Below are positions 1 through 6,575 of a stretch of 9,464 bases of DNA, piece after piece. The position numbers and the translations under genes were made by a program. Position 1 is the stretch's first letter. Each line of letters begins with the position of its first letter. Source of the stretch: Desulfobacterales bacterium HSG17 (lineage in GTDB: Bacteria; Desulfobacterota; Desulfobacteria; Desulfobacterales; Desulfococcaceae); assembly GCA_030377945.1 (NCBI GenBank), contig JAUCGD010000115.1, positions 1 to 9,464 of the forward strand, given 5' to 3'. Under the pieces are notes generated by a model that did no database searches, was not told the DNA's origin, and worked only from the letters and a program-made list of their open reading frames with translations.

Positions 1-590
1 GCTCACTGTACCTGTGGGATCAGCTAAAAACTGTCTTCAAAGATGTTTCAAATAAGGTCTGTATACTCGATATTATTCATGTTTTAGAGTACATCTGGCT
101 GATAGCCCACATAATGTATAAAGAAGGTAGTGATGATGCGAAGAAATATGTATATAAAAAACTAAAGCTTATATTGGAAGGAAAAGTTGCATCTTATATT
201 ATGGAGCTTCAAGTAGAAATGAAGAAAAGCAAATGGAAGAAGAAGTCTCATCAGGAAAAATTCAAAAAAGTGATAACCTATTTAAAGAATCACAAGCAGT
301 ATATGAAATATGATGAGTACCTGTCAAAGGGATATCCAATAGGAACCGGAGTTGTGGAATCTGCTTGCAGCCATGTGGTCAAGGACAGAATGGAAATTTC
401 AGGGGCTCGGTGGGGTATTAATGGAGCAGAATCAGTTTTAAGATTAAGATCTGTTGTTAAAAGTAAGGATTGGGATAGTTACTGGGATTTTTTTACCGGT
501 CAGGCCAGAGATAATGAATTTATAGCTGATGAATACAATCCCCTTAATATACAAGAAAAATTGCGTGCTTAATTTTGGTTACACTCAAAT
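1..590 (+). mobile_element. Right-hand part of an ISKra4-type insertion sequence
   Basis: The transposase frame is open from the window edge and ends at 572. A few bases later the sequence reads as a subtilase C-terminus, so the right end of the element must lie between 573 and about 596. The left end and its inverted repeat are outside the window, so neither the terminal repeats nor a target duplication could be checked. The element seems to have interrupted the subtilase gene whose tail follows. The right boundary is approximate. Confidence 0.65.
3..572 (+). CDS. ISKra4-family transposase, C-terminal part (5' end outside window)
   Basis: This is the C-terminal 189 residues of a DDE transposase, which would cut and join the insertion sequence's ends. 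The frame is open from the first complete codon at 3, so the Met at 114 is internal and not a start. Hallmarks of the ISKra4 family are visible: LDIIHVLEYIW leading into an IAHIM helix, a K/E-rich ILEGKV helix, MKYDEYLSKGYPIGTGVVES, then HVVKDRM and SGARW. The glutamate in GVVES within that block is the likely last catalytic acid. The final RLRSVV and a WDSYWDFF segment also match the usual C-terminus. No frameshift is seen, so the gene may be intact upstream. The family call comes from recognised motifs, not from a search. Confidence 0.85.
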   Translation, partial: SLYLWDQLKTVFKDVSNKVCILDIIHVLEYIWLIAHIMYKEGSDDAKKYVYKKLKLILEGKVASYIMELQVEMKKSKWKKKSHQEKFKKVITYLKNHKQYMKYDEYLSKGYPIGTGVVESACSHVVKDRMEISGARWGINGAESVLRLRSVVKSKDWDSYWDFFTGQARDNEFIADEYNPLNIQEKLRA

Positions 591-593
591 CAT

Positions 594-1091
594 TTAAGAA
601 AGACTGCTGTTGATCTCGGTAATCTGGGCAAAGACCCGGTTTTTGGTTTTGGCCTGATTAACCCTGTGTCTATGGTGGGTGATGTTGAAGGTGGTAATGG
701 TGGAGGTGGTAAAACCGGAAATACACGGATTGAAATTGCACCGAATCTGGGCCTGCCTGATAACGGTATGCGGGGTATGACACATTCGCAAAGGGTTGAA
801 AAAATAGGCAGAGTAGCTCATTTAACAATCTGGTTTTATATCGAACATCCGAATATCTCAGACTTGCAGGTAATCTTAATATCTCCAGATGACAGACAGG
901 TTGTATTGTTTAACAGAACAGAGGATGGCAAAGACCTTGATTTTGTTCAGAACAGCTTTGATAATCCGCATCTGGCAGCATTTAATAATGCTGAAATTAA
1001 TGGAGACTGGAAATTAAATATTACTGATTTTGTTACAGGTAATCGTGGTCTATTAAAAAAGTGGGGGCTTGATATTGCCTTTACTGCTTAA
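594..1091 (+). pseudogene. Subtilisin-like serine protease, C-terminal remnant with P-domain
   Basis: This is the tail of a secreted S8-family protease cut off by the adjacent insertion sequence. The frame reads LRKTAVDLG then DPVFGFGLINP, the usual last helix and strand of the subtilase catalytic domain. A Gly-rich linker (about 690-715) comes next. After it is a P/Homo B domain as in proprotein convertases: IGRVAHLTIWFYIEHPNISD, then LQVILISPDDRQVVLFNR, NGDWKLNITDF and GLLKKWGLDIAFTA ending in a stop at 1091. In this family the P-domain stabilises the protease or helps binding outside the cell. The catalytic Asp, His and Ser and the signal peptide are missing here. A Met at 666 lies in the linker and is not a believable native start. 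Whether the fragment is still expressed is unknown. Confidence 0.82.
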
Positions 1092-1119
1092 AAGACAGAA
1101 ATAATCTGCAAACAAAAAA

Positions 1120-1140
1120 GGCAGGGTGCATATCCCTGCC
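1120..1140 (-). terminator. Rho-independent terminator of the small exported protein gene
   Basis: A perfect 7-bp inverted repeat (GGCAGGG, loop TGCATAT, CCCTGCC) is followed on the minus strand by TTTTTTGTTTGC. This is a textbook intrinsic terminator. It lies about 36 bases past the stop of the leftward gene ending at 1176. On the plus strand there is no T-run after the stem, so it is unlikely to terminate the subtilase remnant efficiently. Confidence 0.82.
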
Positions 1141-1175
1141 ATGATAGATGTGTTGTTATGGTGAGTTAGAACCTG

Positions 1176-1571
1176 TTAATATCTGTAATGGTTCCTTGAT
1201 TGATACCGAGCATCCCTTGCAACACGCCCATTGTGTTTATATTCATAAATACTATCACTTGCTCTGTTCTGCATGATTTCCAGTTTTTCCCGTTCCCTTT
1301 TGGTGATGCGCCCATCTCTTTTTGCCCGTTTTTCAGCCTTTTCAATCCTTGCCTGTTCACGCATCAGGCTTTTAAACTCATGCCTGGTTATATTGCCTTT
1401 TCTTATTCCCTTGTAAATCCTGTCAGCCTGTCTGTTCTGCCGTTTGTTTACCTTTGCAGTCTGTCGGTCATTACCACAGCGATCTCCCTTTCTCCCTGCA
1501 AATGAAACCCCTGTTATACCAAAAGTCATGCCGATTATAATTATCCCTGCTATTATTTTCTTTGCCTTCAT
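1176..1571 (-). CDS. Small exported, highly basic helical protein of unknown function
   Basis: The 131-residue product begins with a clear Sec signal peptide: MKAKK, then a hydrophobic IIAGIIIIGMTFGITGVSFAG stretch (about residues 6-26) with an AxA-like cleavage site near VSFAG. The mature part is rich in Arg and Lys and is predicted helical. It repeats a theme of RQNRQADRIYKGIRKGNIT, REQARIEKAEKRAKRDGRIT and REREKLEIMQNRASDSIYE. I recognise this pattern, with I-x-x-G-I-x-x-G-x-I-T/L-T and A-K-x-D-G-x-I/L-T, from unnamed periplasmic proteins of proteobacteria but know no assigned function. The start is supported by AAAGGAG (1579-1585) seven bases upstream. The gene stands alone, divergent from the NACHT gene, and ends in its own terminator. 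It is probably periplasmic. Confidence 0.8.
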   Translation of the reverse strand: MKAKKIIAGIIIIGMTFGITGVSFAGRKGDRCGNDRQTAKVNKRQNRQADRIYKGIRKGNITRHEFKSLMREQARIEKAEKRAKRDGRITKREREKLEIMQNRASDSIYEYKHNGRVARDARYQSRNHYRY

Positions 1572-1604
1572 TGTGTATCTCCTTTGTGTTTAGGTTTAAT
1601 TCTT

Positions 1605-1633
1605 TTGACGCATCAGGGTAAAAATGGTTTACA
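1605..1633 (+). promoter_or_regulatory. Possible promoter for the NACHT-FGE gene
   Basis: TTGACG at 1605-1610 is an almost perfect -35 box. It is followed by a 17-base spacer and TTTACA at 1628-1633, which matches the -10 consensus poorly. It lies in the 135-base divergent gap about 75 bases before the ATG at 1707. It is weak and based on sequence only. Confidence 0.25.
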
Positions 1634-1706
1634 TGGGAATTGTGTTTATGAAATTGTGTTGTTTTGGGAATTTTGATGCATTTAACACATCACAAAGGAG
1701 CGTTAT

Positions 1707-4028
1707 ATGGCTGCTGAACTTATCTCTTTCGGTACAGGTCTTGACTGGGTTAAAAAATTATGGGGCGTTCTTGGTAAAAGTCGGGTTCAATATAAAAAAG
1801 AGCTTGAAGAAATTAATGACATAATATTCGGTAACCCCCTGGATATCGCCGAATATTATATAGAACCCGACTGCCAAGATATTAATCCCGCAGATCATCA
1901 CGAAGAACAATCTTATATTTCACGGGAACCGATAATGAAGAAGGTTGATATGTTTTTCCAGGATAAATCCTTTCACCAGGGTGATAATCAGTTGTTCATT
2001 CTTTCCGATGCTGGTATGGGGAAAACTGCTCTTCTGACGATGCTGAAACTCATGCATCTCACAGCTTTCTGGCCTCAGCAAAAAAAATGTGTGTTAAAAA
2101 AATTGGGTCATGACACTCTGAAAGAACTAAAAAGTATTGAGAACCGGATGGATACTATTCTCCTGCTGGATTCCCTTGATGAAGATGCGTCCGCTTATGG
2201 TCGGGTAAAAGTTCGGTTATTGGAGATTCTGAAGGCTTCTCAGCATTTTTATAAGGTCATGATTACATGCCGCACACAGTTTTTTCCTAATGACCTTGAT
2301 GATGACCATATCAAAAGACCCGGTTTTGTCAGAGTTGACGAATTTGCCTGTCCTACCAAGTATCTTTCCTTTTTTTCCGATGAAAAGGTGGAGCATTATT
2401 TGGATAAACGCTTCCCTAAAAAGTTTTTTTTCTGGAAGGATAAAAAAAGGTTGTTGGAAGCTCAAGCCGTTATCAATAAAATGGGTTCGCTCAGATGCCG
2501 TCCCATGTTGTTATCATACATTGAAGATTTAGTTGTTTCACCTTCTGTTAATCAAACCGAAAGTGAGTTTCATGTTTATGACGCTTTGGTTAAAAGCTGG
2601 CTTGCACGGGAAAAAGGCAAAATTAGCAGTATATCCGAAAAGGCATTGCTTAAAGCTTGTATCATCCTTGCAACTATTATGCTGTGCAGAGGGTTGCGTA
2701 GTATTAGTGAGCATGATCTGGACAGTTTGATTGCTCAGGTTGGCGAAGTTTTACCCGTGAAGTTGCTTGATATCAAAGGTCGTTCCCTGATTAACAGAAA
2801 TTCTGAAGGGGCTTATCGGTTTTCACATTACAGCATTCAGGAATTCTGTGTTGCTAAACTGTTGCTTGAAAAGCCTGTATTCAAGAAACCTAAAGGAAAG
2901 ATACTGGTAACAGATTTTATCTTCCGCCAGATAGCAAGTTCAGGTGAAATACCGAATTTTATTGAACACCTTGATTTTAAAGGATTGAATTTTAACACTC
3001 CTGAATTGAAAGATTTGAGAGGTCTGAGATTGCCGGGTGTTGATCTGAAAGGTAAAAATTTGTCAGGTGTAGATTTGAGTAATGCAGACTTGAGCAATTC
3101 AAAACTCAAAGATTGTAAATTAACAGGTACTATCTTTAAAAATGCCAGATTAAAAGGTGTTAAGTTTGAAGGCTCGGATTACTGGAATGCAAATGTTGAT
3201 GGTGCTGAACTTGACGCAATACCGCCAGATAAAAATGATCTGGGTATGGAATTTGTTTTTATTCCTTTTGGTTCGTTCATGATGGGCAGTCCGAAAGAGG
3301 AAGTTGGCAGAGAAAGTGATGAATATTTGCATAAAGTTGAATTGACCAAAGGTTTTTTTATGCAGACCACACAAGTTACAGTTGAGAATTGGCGGGGATT
3401 TGCAGAAACAGGTTACAAAACCGAAGCAGAAACAGGTGACGGGGCTTACGGCTGGACAGGTTCAGAATGGAAAAAAGATAAAAAATATTACTGGGATAAT
3501 CCGGGATTTACCCAGGATGACACTCATCCTGTAACCTGCATATCATGGAATGATGTTCAGAAATTTATAAAATGGCTGAATAAGAAGGATACCAGAATAT
3601 ACAGAATGCCGACCGAAGCTGAATGGGAATATGCCTGTCGTGCCGGAACTACGATGCCATATTACACAGGTGATACCGCAAATGAACTTGGTAAGGCTGG
3701 TTGGTATAACAACAACTCAGACGGTAAAACACACCCTGTTGGTGAAAAGGAATCCAATAAATGGGGCTTATACGATATGCACGGTAATGTCTGGGAGTGG
3801 TGTCAGGATACCTGCGATATAGATAAAAATTATAATAACGTAACAGACACTTATATTGACGGTATTAAAGATCCATTATGTAAAAAAGGCTCGGGCCGGG
3901 TGATCCGGGGCGGTTCCTGGTACAGCCGTGCTCAGTTCTGCCGGTCTGCTTACCGCAATGGCAGGCAACCTGACTACCGGGACAGCCCCCTGGGCTTTCG
4001 CCTGGTGTGCCTTCCAGGTCAGCCTTGA
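1707..4028 (+). CDS. NACHT-type STAND NTPase with pentapeptide repeats and C-terminal FGE domain; putative DGR target protein
   Basis: The 773-residue protein appears cytoplasmic, with no signal peptide or membrane helices. The start has AAAGGAG (1694-1700) six bases upstream. Residues 1-80 are unassigned. An NTPase core follows: Walker A SDAGMGKTALL (100-110), Walker B ILLLDSLDED (151-160, D155), and MITCRTQFF (185-193). A NACHT-style helical part ends in YRFSHYSIQEFCVAKLLLE (370-388). Residues about 422-503 are pentapeptide repeats of the A/L-D/S-L-S/K-x type (for example LSGVDLSNADLSNSKL). Residues about 510-768 are an FGE-sulfatase (C-type-lectin fold) domain with [27 protein letters not shown] and VIRGGSW. 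The last 30 residues resemble a DGR variable region. By analogy with STAND proteins, the FGE end would sense a ligand and the NTPase would oligomerise. No effector domain is recognised. A true formylglycine-generating enzyme role is unlikely in this architecture. Confidence 0.88.
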   Translation: MAAELISFGTGLDWVKKLWGVLGKSRVQYKKELEEINDIIFGNPLDIAEYYIEPDCQDINPADHHEEQSYISREPIMKKVDMFFQDKSFHQGDNQLFILSDAGMGKTALLTMLKLMHLTAFWPQQKKCVLKKLGHDTLKELKSIENRMDTILLLDSLDEDASAYGRVKVRLLEILKASQHFYKVMITCRTQFFPNDLDDDHIKRPGFVRVDEFACPTKYLSFFSDEKVEHYLDKRFPKKFFFWKDKKRLLEAQAVINKMGSLRCRPMLLSYIEDLVVSPSVNQTESEFHVYDALVKSWLAREKGKISSISEKALLKACIILATIMLCRGLRSISEHDLDSLIAQVGEVLPVKLLDIKGRSLINRNSEGAYRFSHYSIQEFCVAKLLLEKPVFKKPKGKILVTDFIFRQIASSGEIPNFIEHLDFKGLNFNTPELKDLRGLRLPGVDLKGKNLSGVDLSNADLSNSKLKDCKLTGTIFKNARLKGVKFEGSDYWNANVDGAELDAIPPDKNDLGMEFVFIPFGSFMMGSPKEEVGRESDEYLHKVELTKGFFMQTTQVTVENWRGFAETGYKTEAETGDGAYGWTGSEWKKDKKYYWDNPGFTQDDTHPVTCISWNDVQKFIKWLNKKDTRIYRMPTEAEWEYACRAGTTMPYYTGDTANELGKAGWYNNNSDGKTHPVGEKESNKWGLYDMHGNVWEWCQDTCDIDKNYNNVTDTYIDGIKDPLCKKGSGRVIRGGSWYSRAQFCRSAYRNGRQPDYRDSPLGFRLVCLPGQP
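3907..4010 (+). other. Candidate DGR variable repeat (VR) at the end of the FGE domain
   Basis: After the invariant GGSW (ending 3920), codons 739-761 of the FGE protein alternate between conserved codons (CRSA, RN, PD) and codons ending in C whose first two bases vary. These are tac, agc, ttc, tac, ggc, tac, gac, agc and ccc at 3921, 3924, 3936, 3951, 3960, 3975, 3981, 3984 and 3987. All nine could derive from AAC codons in a template repeat by A-to-N changes, which is the signature of DGR mutagenesis. The block ends in CTGGGCTTTCGCCTGGTG, a GC-rich LGFRLV segment suited to be the initiation-of-mutagenic-homology site. No template repeat or reverse transcriptase was found in the window on either strand, so the boundaries are estimates. 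Confidence 0.65.
4001..4018. repeat. Small inverted repeat overlapping the 3' end of the candidate VR
   Basis: CCTGG (4001-4005) and CCAGG (4014-4018) flank an 8-base loop at and just past the last LVC codons. DGR targets studied in phage BPP-1 use a hairpin just after the VR for target recognition. This one has a shorter stem and a longer loop, so the analogy is weak. Confidence 0.3.
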
Positions 4029-4122
4029 TAACCAGCCCTGGCAACAAGCAAAGATGCGGAGTGCGTAAGGGATTGAAGATGCCACGAAGCGACGAGAGGA
4101 GCGGAGATGGCAGATTCATATC

Positions 4123-4190
4123 CCTGGAGCAACGGAGCATCCGGTGGCGGAGAATGGTTTTTAAACGCCGTAGGCAGCGTACTATTTTTG
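4123..4190 (+). repeat. Repeat shared with 7056-7125, downstream of the FGE gene
   Basis: CCTGGAGCAAC, GAGCATCCGGTGGCGG and TTTTTAAACGCCGTAGGCAGCG occur here and again at 7056-7125, with about six differences over nearly 70 bases by eye. Here the copy lies about 95 bases past the stop of the FGE gene. At the second site it joins directly to the GGSW codons of the decayed copy. The shared tail suggests both loci come from a duplication that included sequence downstream of the gene. Confidence 0.75.
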
Positions 4191-4192
4191 AA

Positions 4193-4227
4193 TCAGGATT
4201 TTCAGGATGTGAAAGGATGGTCAGGAT
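4193..4227 (+). repeat. Short degenerate tandem repeat, TCAGGAT unit
   Basis: TCAGGAT occurs at 4193, 4202 and 4221, with AAAGGAT at about 4212, giving a spacing of 9-10 bases. Only a few units are present. From memory, similar stretches are scattered in sulfate-reducing bacterial genomes, but I cannot check that here. Confidence 0.5.
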
Positions 4228-4238
4228 AGGCCGAATAA

Positions 4239-4892
4239 GCCCTGAAAGGGCGCGTGAGCCGTCACGGCTTGCAAGCTTAGTCTCAAAACGGTGAGGCTTT
4301 CTAACGAAAACCAAATCCTACCTGTGCGAGTCCGTACTTGTACAGAAGTCGTTATCAAAACCCCAATCTGAAGTCAATGGGATTGGGGGAATGTAGCCAG
4401 TGCAGTCCGGCAACGGGTTGTGTCGAAGAGGCCGGGTAACGATATTCCGGGGGGTATCACGCTGGCCTGACCGTCGTGCGAGTCCCCGCCCTTTGGATGA
4501 AGCATGAATCCCAACCCCTTGTTGGGGTTCCCGATGATGGATATACGGTTAACATTGTCGGCTAATCGGGTGCCTGGTGGTATCACCTGGGAAAAATGGT
4601 TTGCAAGTTGTACCGGTGAAGTCCCACGCTGTCTCTGAAGTTAAGAGTAAGGTCTGACTATAAGTCACGGACGAAATGACAGACTTATGCAGTGGCGGGG
4701 ATAGAGTTTCCTTAACTCCGTCCTCATTGGGGACAGCAGCAGATCCAGAGTAATCACGCCTGGGGCGTGATGAAAGGTAAAACCGTATAGAATGTAAGAA
4801 TGCTTCCTGTTTCACGGGGAAAGTTAGCTCCCTGGCTAAAGCCACAAAATGGTCAGCCTGCTCTTCTTCCAGGCAACCCGGGGTGAGCTAAG
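4239..4892 (+). ncRNA. Long non-coding stretch with many nested stems; candidate structured RNA, class unknown
   Basis: No believable protein is encoded. The sequence is packed with exact inverted repeats: GCCCT/AGGGC (4239-4251), AGCCG/CGGCT (4257-4269), and CCCCAATC/GATTGGGG (4361-4368 with 4381-4388). A three-way junction is closed by GCCAG/CTGGC (4396-4400 with 4462-4466); it encloses CCGGC/GCCGG (4407-4411, 4431-4435) and GATATTC/GGGTATC (4441-4447, 4452-4458, with GU pairs). Further stems are AACCCC/GGGGTT (4513-4529), ATCACGCC/GGCGTGAT (4753-4771), and TTAGCTC/GAGCTAA (4824-4830 with 4885-4891) enclosing CCTGG/CCAGG. GTGCGAGTCC occurs twice (4323 and 4475) and resembles a group II intron 5' end (GUGYG), but I found no acceptable domain V. 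The strand is chosen only because the flanking genes lie on plus. Confidence 0.4.
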
Positions 4893-5289
4893 AAACATCC
4901 TCAAATGACAGGGAGAAGTTCTAACATGGCTATGAAGCGCTAAAGGAACAACATTAAAAAGAAGCAGAAAGACAAAATATTAAAGGGAATTTCATGAATC
5001 ATTGTTAGCTTGCTGATATCAATATTTTGAAATTGACTGAAAATTTTCTTAGGCCTGGATACTCAGGCGGAAGAAGTCAGATGAAGAACTTCAAAGGCAA
5101 AATCAAGAACTTGACTATCAGAAAGTACAATCTAATCAATGTGTTCATTGTTATAACTGACCAAGTTACAAGGGGAACTGTAAAGTTGCAGTTTAAGTTG
5201 TTAAAGAAACTTGATATATGGAATCTTAAAAGCTTCAGTAAATGTCAAAGAACGCTGATTGGTTCCTCGAAAGGGGCAATCTATATGGG
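4893..5289. other. Stretch without a recognisable gene
   Basis: About 400 AT-rich bases contain short open frames with no recognisable motif. The longest (5027-5305, 92 codons) lacks a ribosome binding site and any family signature, and it ends inside the structured segment that follows. It could be the eroded interior of a mobile element spanning 4240-5350, but nothing in the translation supports a reverse transcriptase or transposase. Confidence 0.4.
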
Positions 5290-5348
5290 GTCGCCCGGTG
5301 ACTGAAAGAGTCACGCCGGTAAATATAGGGAATTGACCCTATTGCGAC
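5290..5348 (+). ncRNA. Compact three-way-junction RNA element
   Basis: GTCGC (5290-5294) pairs with GCGAC (5344-5348) and encloses two hairpins. The first is CCGG-TGACT, loop GAAAG, AGTCA, a two-base CG bulge and CCGG (5295-5319). The second is ATAGGG, loop AATTGA, CCCTAT (5325-5342). The bulged hairpin followed by a second hairpin recalls group II intron domains V and VI. However, the lower stem is only 4 bp and the catalytic triad position does not pair, so that identity is not supported. An alternative pairing of CTATAT (5281) with ATATAG (5323) also exists. Confidence 0.45.
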
Positions 5349-5356
5349 AACGGGGA

Positions 5357-5418
5357 GGGGGTGGCCGTTGCCACTCCCTTACCCTCTGCAATATTACAGC
5401 CCAGGCCAACGGCCTGGG
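5357..5418. repeat. Two strong hairpins upstream of the Rpn gene
   Basis: GGGGGTGGC and GCCACTCCC (5357-5365 with 5370-5378, one G-T pair, loop CGTT) form a 9-bp stem. CCCAGGCC and GGCCTGGG (5400-5407 with 5411-5418, loop AAC) form a perfect 8-bp stem. Neither is followed by a T-run, so they are not ordinary intrinsic terminators. Read on the minus strand, this block gives the YYALS...GLGCNIAEG type of spurious peptide that I recall from dispersed repeats in environmental deltaproteobacterial genomes. Confidence 0.45.
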
Positions 5419-5519
5419 ATCTGGAAAGGGCGTAATAGATTTTGACTTTCCCCCCATATTTTGACAAAATCAATACAAAATAAAAATCATCCCGGCTATA
5501 TGACAGGACATAAAAACAA

Positions 5520-6527
5520 ATGAGCATTGAAACCGAATTTGAAAAATCAATACATTCTCCCCATGATGCAGGAATCAAGAAAATTCTTCAGAAAAAGAAA
5601 CTGGCAAAAAGCTTTTTCCAAACTTATTTTCCAAAAGAGATCGTAAAACACATAGACTTTAACCGGCTTGAACTGAGTAACAAAAGTTATGTTGATGAAA
5701 AACTGAAGGAAAAACACTCTGATATTGTTTACAAAACAACGTTCAAAGGAATGGATACATTTCTATTCATCCTTTTTGAACACCAAAGTACATCTGATTC
5801 CATGATGGTATTCAGACTGCTGTGTTATATGGTAAATATCTGGAAAGAATACCTGGATCAAAATCCCGATTCAAAATGTCTGCCTGTAATTTTTCCGGCT
5901 GTGCTTTATAATGGAAAAACAAGATGGAATGCTGAACAAACTTTGGGAGGTTTGATTAAAGGCCATGACGTTTTTTCTGAATACATGCCGGATTTCACTT
6001 ATAAAGTTTATGATCTTGGAGAATATCCTGATGAAATGCTGATGCTTGGCAGCAAGGCCCTGAGTGCCATGCTGCATTTGTTCAAACATATGTCAGACGA
6101 GGATGTATATGAACATCTATTAAAGGCAATGCAGATTATTTCAGAGATTAAAGACCAAAAAACCATGCTCGAAATTCTTGAACTGGCACTGCGTTATACA
6201 TACCATGCCAGAAATGAAGATGAAGAAACGGTTAAAAAATATATTGAAAAAGGCATTGAGTATTTTGATGATATAAAAGCAAGGGAGGTAGCCATGACTG
6301 TTGCTGAACAAATCAGGCAAAAAGCTTTAACAGAAGGCAAAACCAGAACAGGCGGAATAATACTGAAACAGATAAAAAAACGTTTTGGAATTATTTCCCC
6401 TCTTCTGGAACAAAAATTAATGAACTCGGATTTTGATATGCTGGATAAATTCGGGGAAAGTATCTTTGATTTTAAAAATCTGAATGATGCGGAAATATGG
6501 TGGGAAACTCACGGAACAGAGCATTGA
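5520..6527 (+). CDS. Rpn-family PD-(D/E)XK nuclease / putative transposase
   Basis: The 335-residue protein belongs to the recombination-promoting nuclease (Rpn, Transposase_31) family. These are metal-dependent DNA endonucleases that raise recombination in E. coli, and some members are linked to phage defence. The N-terminus HSPHDAGIKKILQ (12-24) and FFQTYFPKEIVKHIDF (32-47) are the family's opening motif. D68 in HSDIVYKTT and E87-H-Q89 in FLFILFEHQST fit the PD-(D/E)XK active site. PVIFPAVLYNGKTRW and the helical ALRYTYHARNEDEETVKKYIEKG region also match. A C-terminal segment (about 270-335, QIKKRFG...LLEQKL...IWWE) resembles the DUF4351-like tail. The length is typical and no disruption is seen. 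The ribosome binding site is weak (AGGA about 12 bases upstream). The gene stands alone between the structured region and the decayed phosphorylase gene. Confidence 0.88.
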   Translation: MSIETEFEKSIHSPHDAGIKKILQKKKLAKSFFQTYFPKEIVKHIDFNRLELSNKSYVDEKLKEKHSDIVYKTTFKGMDTFLFILFEHQSTSDSMMVFRLLCYMVNIWKEYLDQNPDSKCLPVIFPAVLYNGKTRWNAEQTLGGLIKGHDVFSEYMPDFTYKVYDLGEYPDEMLMLGSKALSAMLHLFKHMSDEDVYEHLLKAMQIISEIKDQKTMLEILELALRYTYHARNEDEETVKKYIEKGIEYFDDIKAREVAMTVAEQIRQKALTEGKTRTGGIILKQIKKRFGIISPLLEQKLMNSDFDMLDKFGESIFDFKNLNDAEIWWETHGTEH

Positions 6528-6575
6528 ATGATTGATTAGCCTTTTACGATTTATAATAGTAAGGAGAATTTAAAT

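Noticed and set aside
4256..4270. GAGCCGT...CACGGCTT as a domain V
   Set aside because: The stem matches domain V ends, but the upper stem and loop are absent; it is only a 5-bp hairpin.
4007..4294. 95-codon plus-strand open frame after the FGE gene
   Set aside because: It overlaps the end of the FGE gene, has no ribosome binding site, is Arg/Ser-rich low-complexity in translation, and covers the shared repeat and the TCAGGAT repeat.
3865..4314. 149-codon minus-strand open frame antisense to the FGE gene end
   Set aside because: It is a shadow of the GC-rich VR region on the other strand, with no start signals or recognisable motifs.
4320..4345. tRNA T-arm (GTGCGAGTCC looks like GTTCGAGTCC)
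   Set aside because: No acceptor, D-arm or anticodon arm can be drawn around either occurrence (4323 or 4475).
5027..5305. 92-codon plus-strand open frame
   Set aside because: No Shine-Dalgarno, no family motif, and its end lies in the three-way-junction element. I looked for reverse transcriptase or maturase motifs and found none.
5290..5348. Group II intron domain V/VI
   Set aside because: The hairpin has a CG bulge and GAAA-like loop, but only 4 bp lie below the bulge, the loop is 5 bases, and the CGC triad position faces TAA without pairing.
5339..5578. 79-codon minus-strand open frame reading YYALS...GLGCNIAEG
   Set aside because: This peptide type comes from a dispersed hairpin repeat. 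It also overlaps the start of the Rpn gene on the opposite strand.
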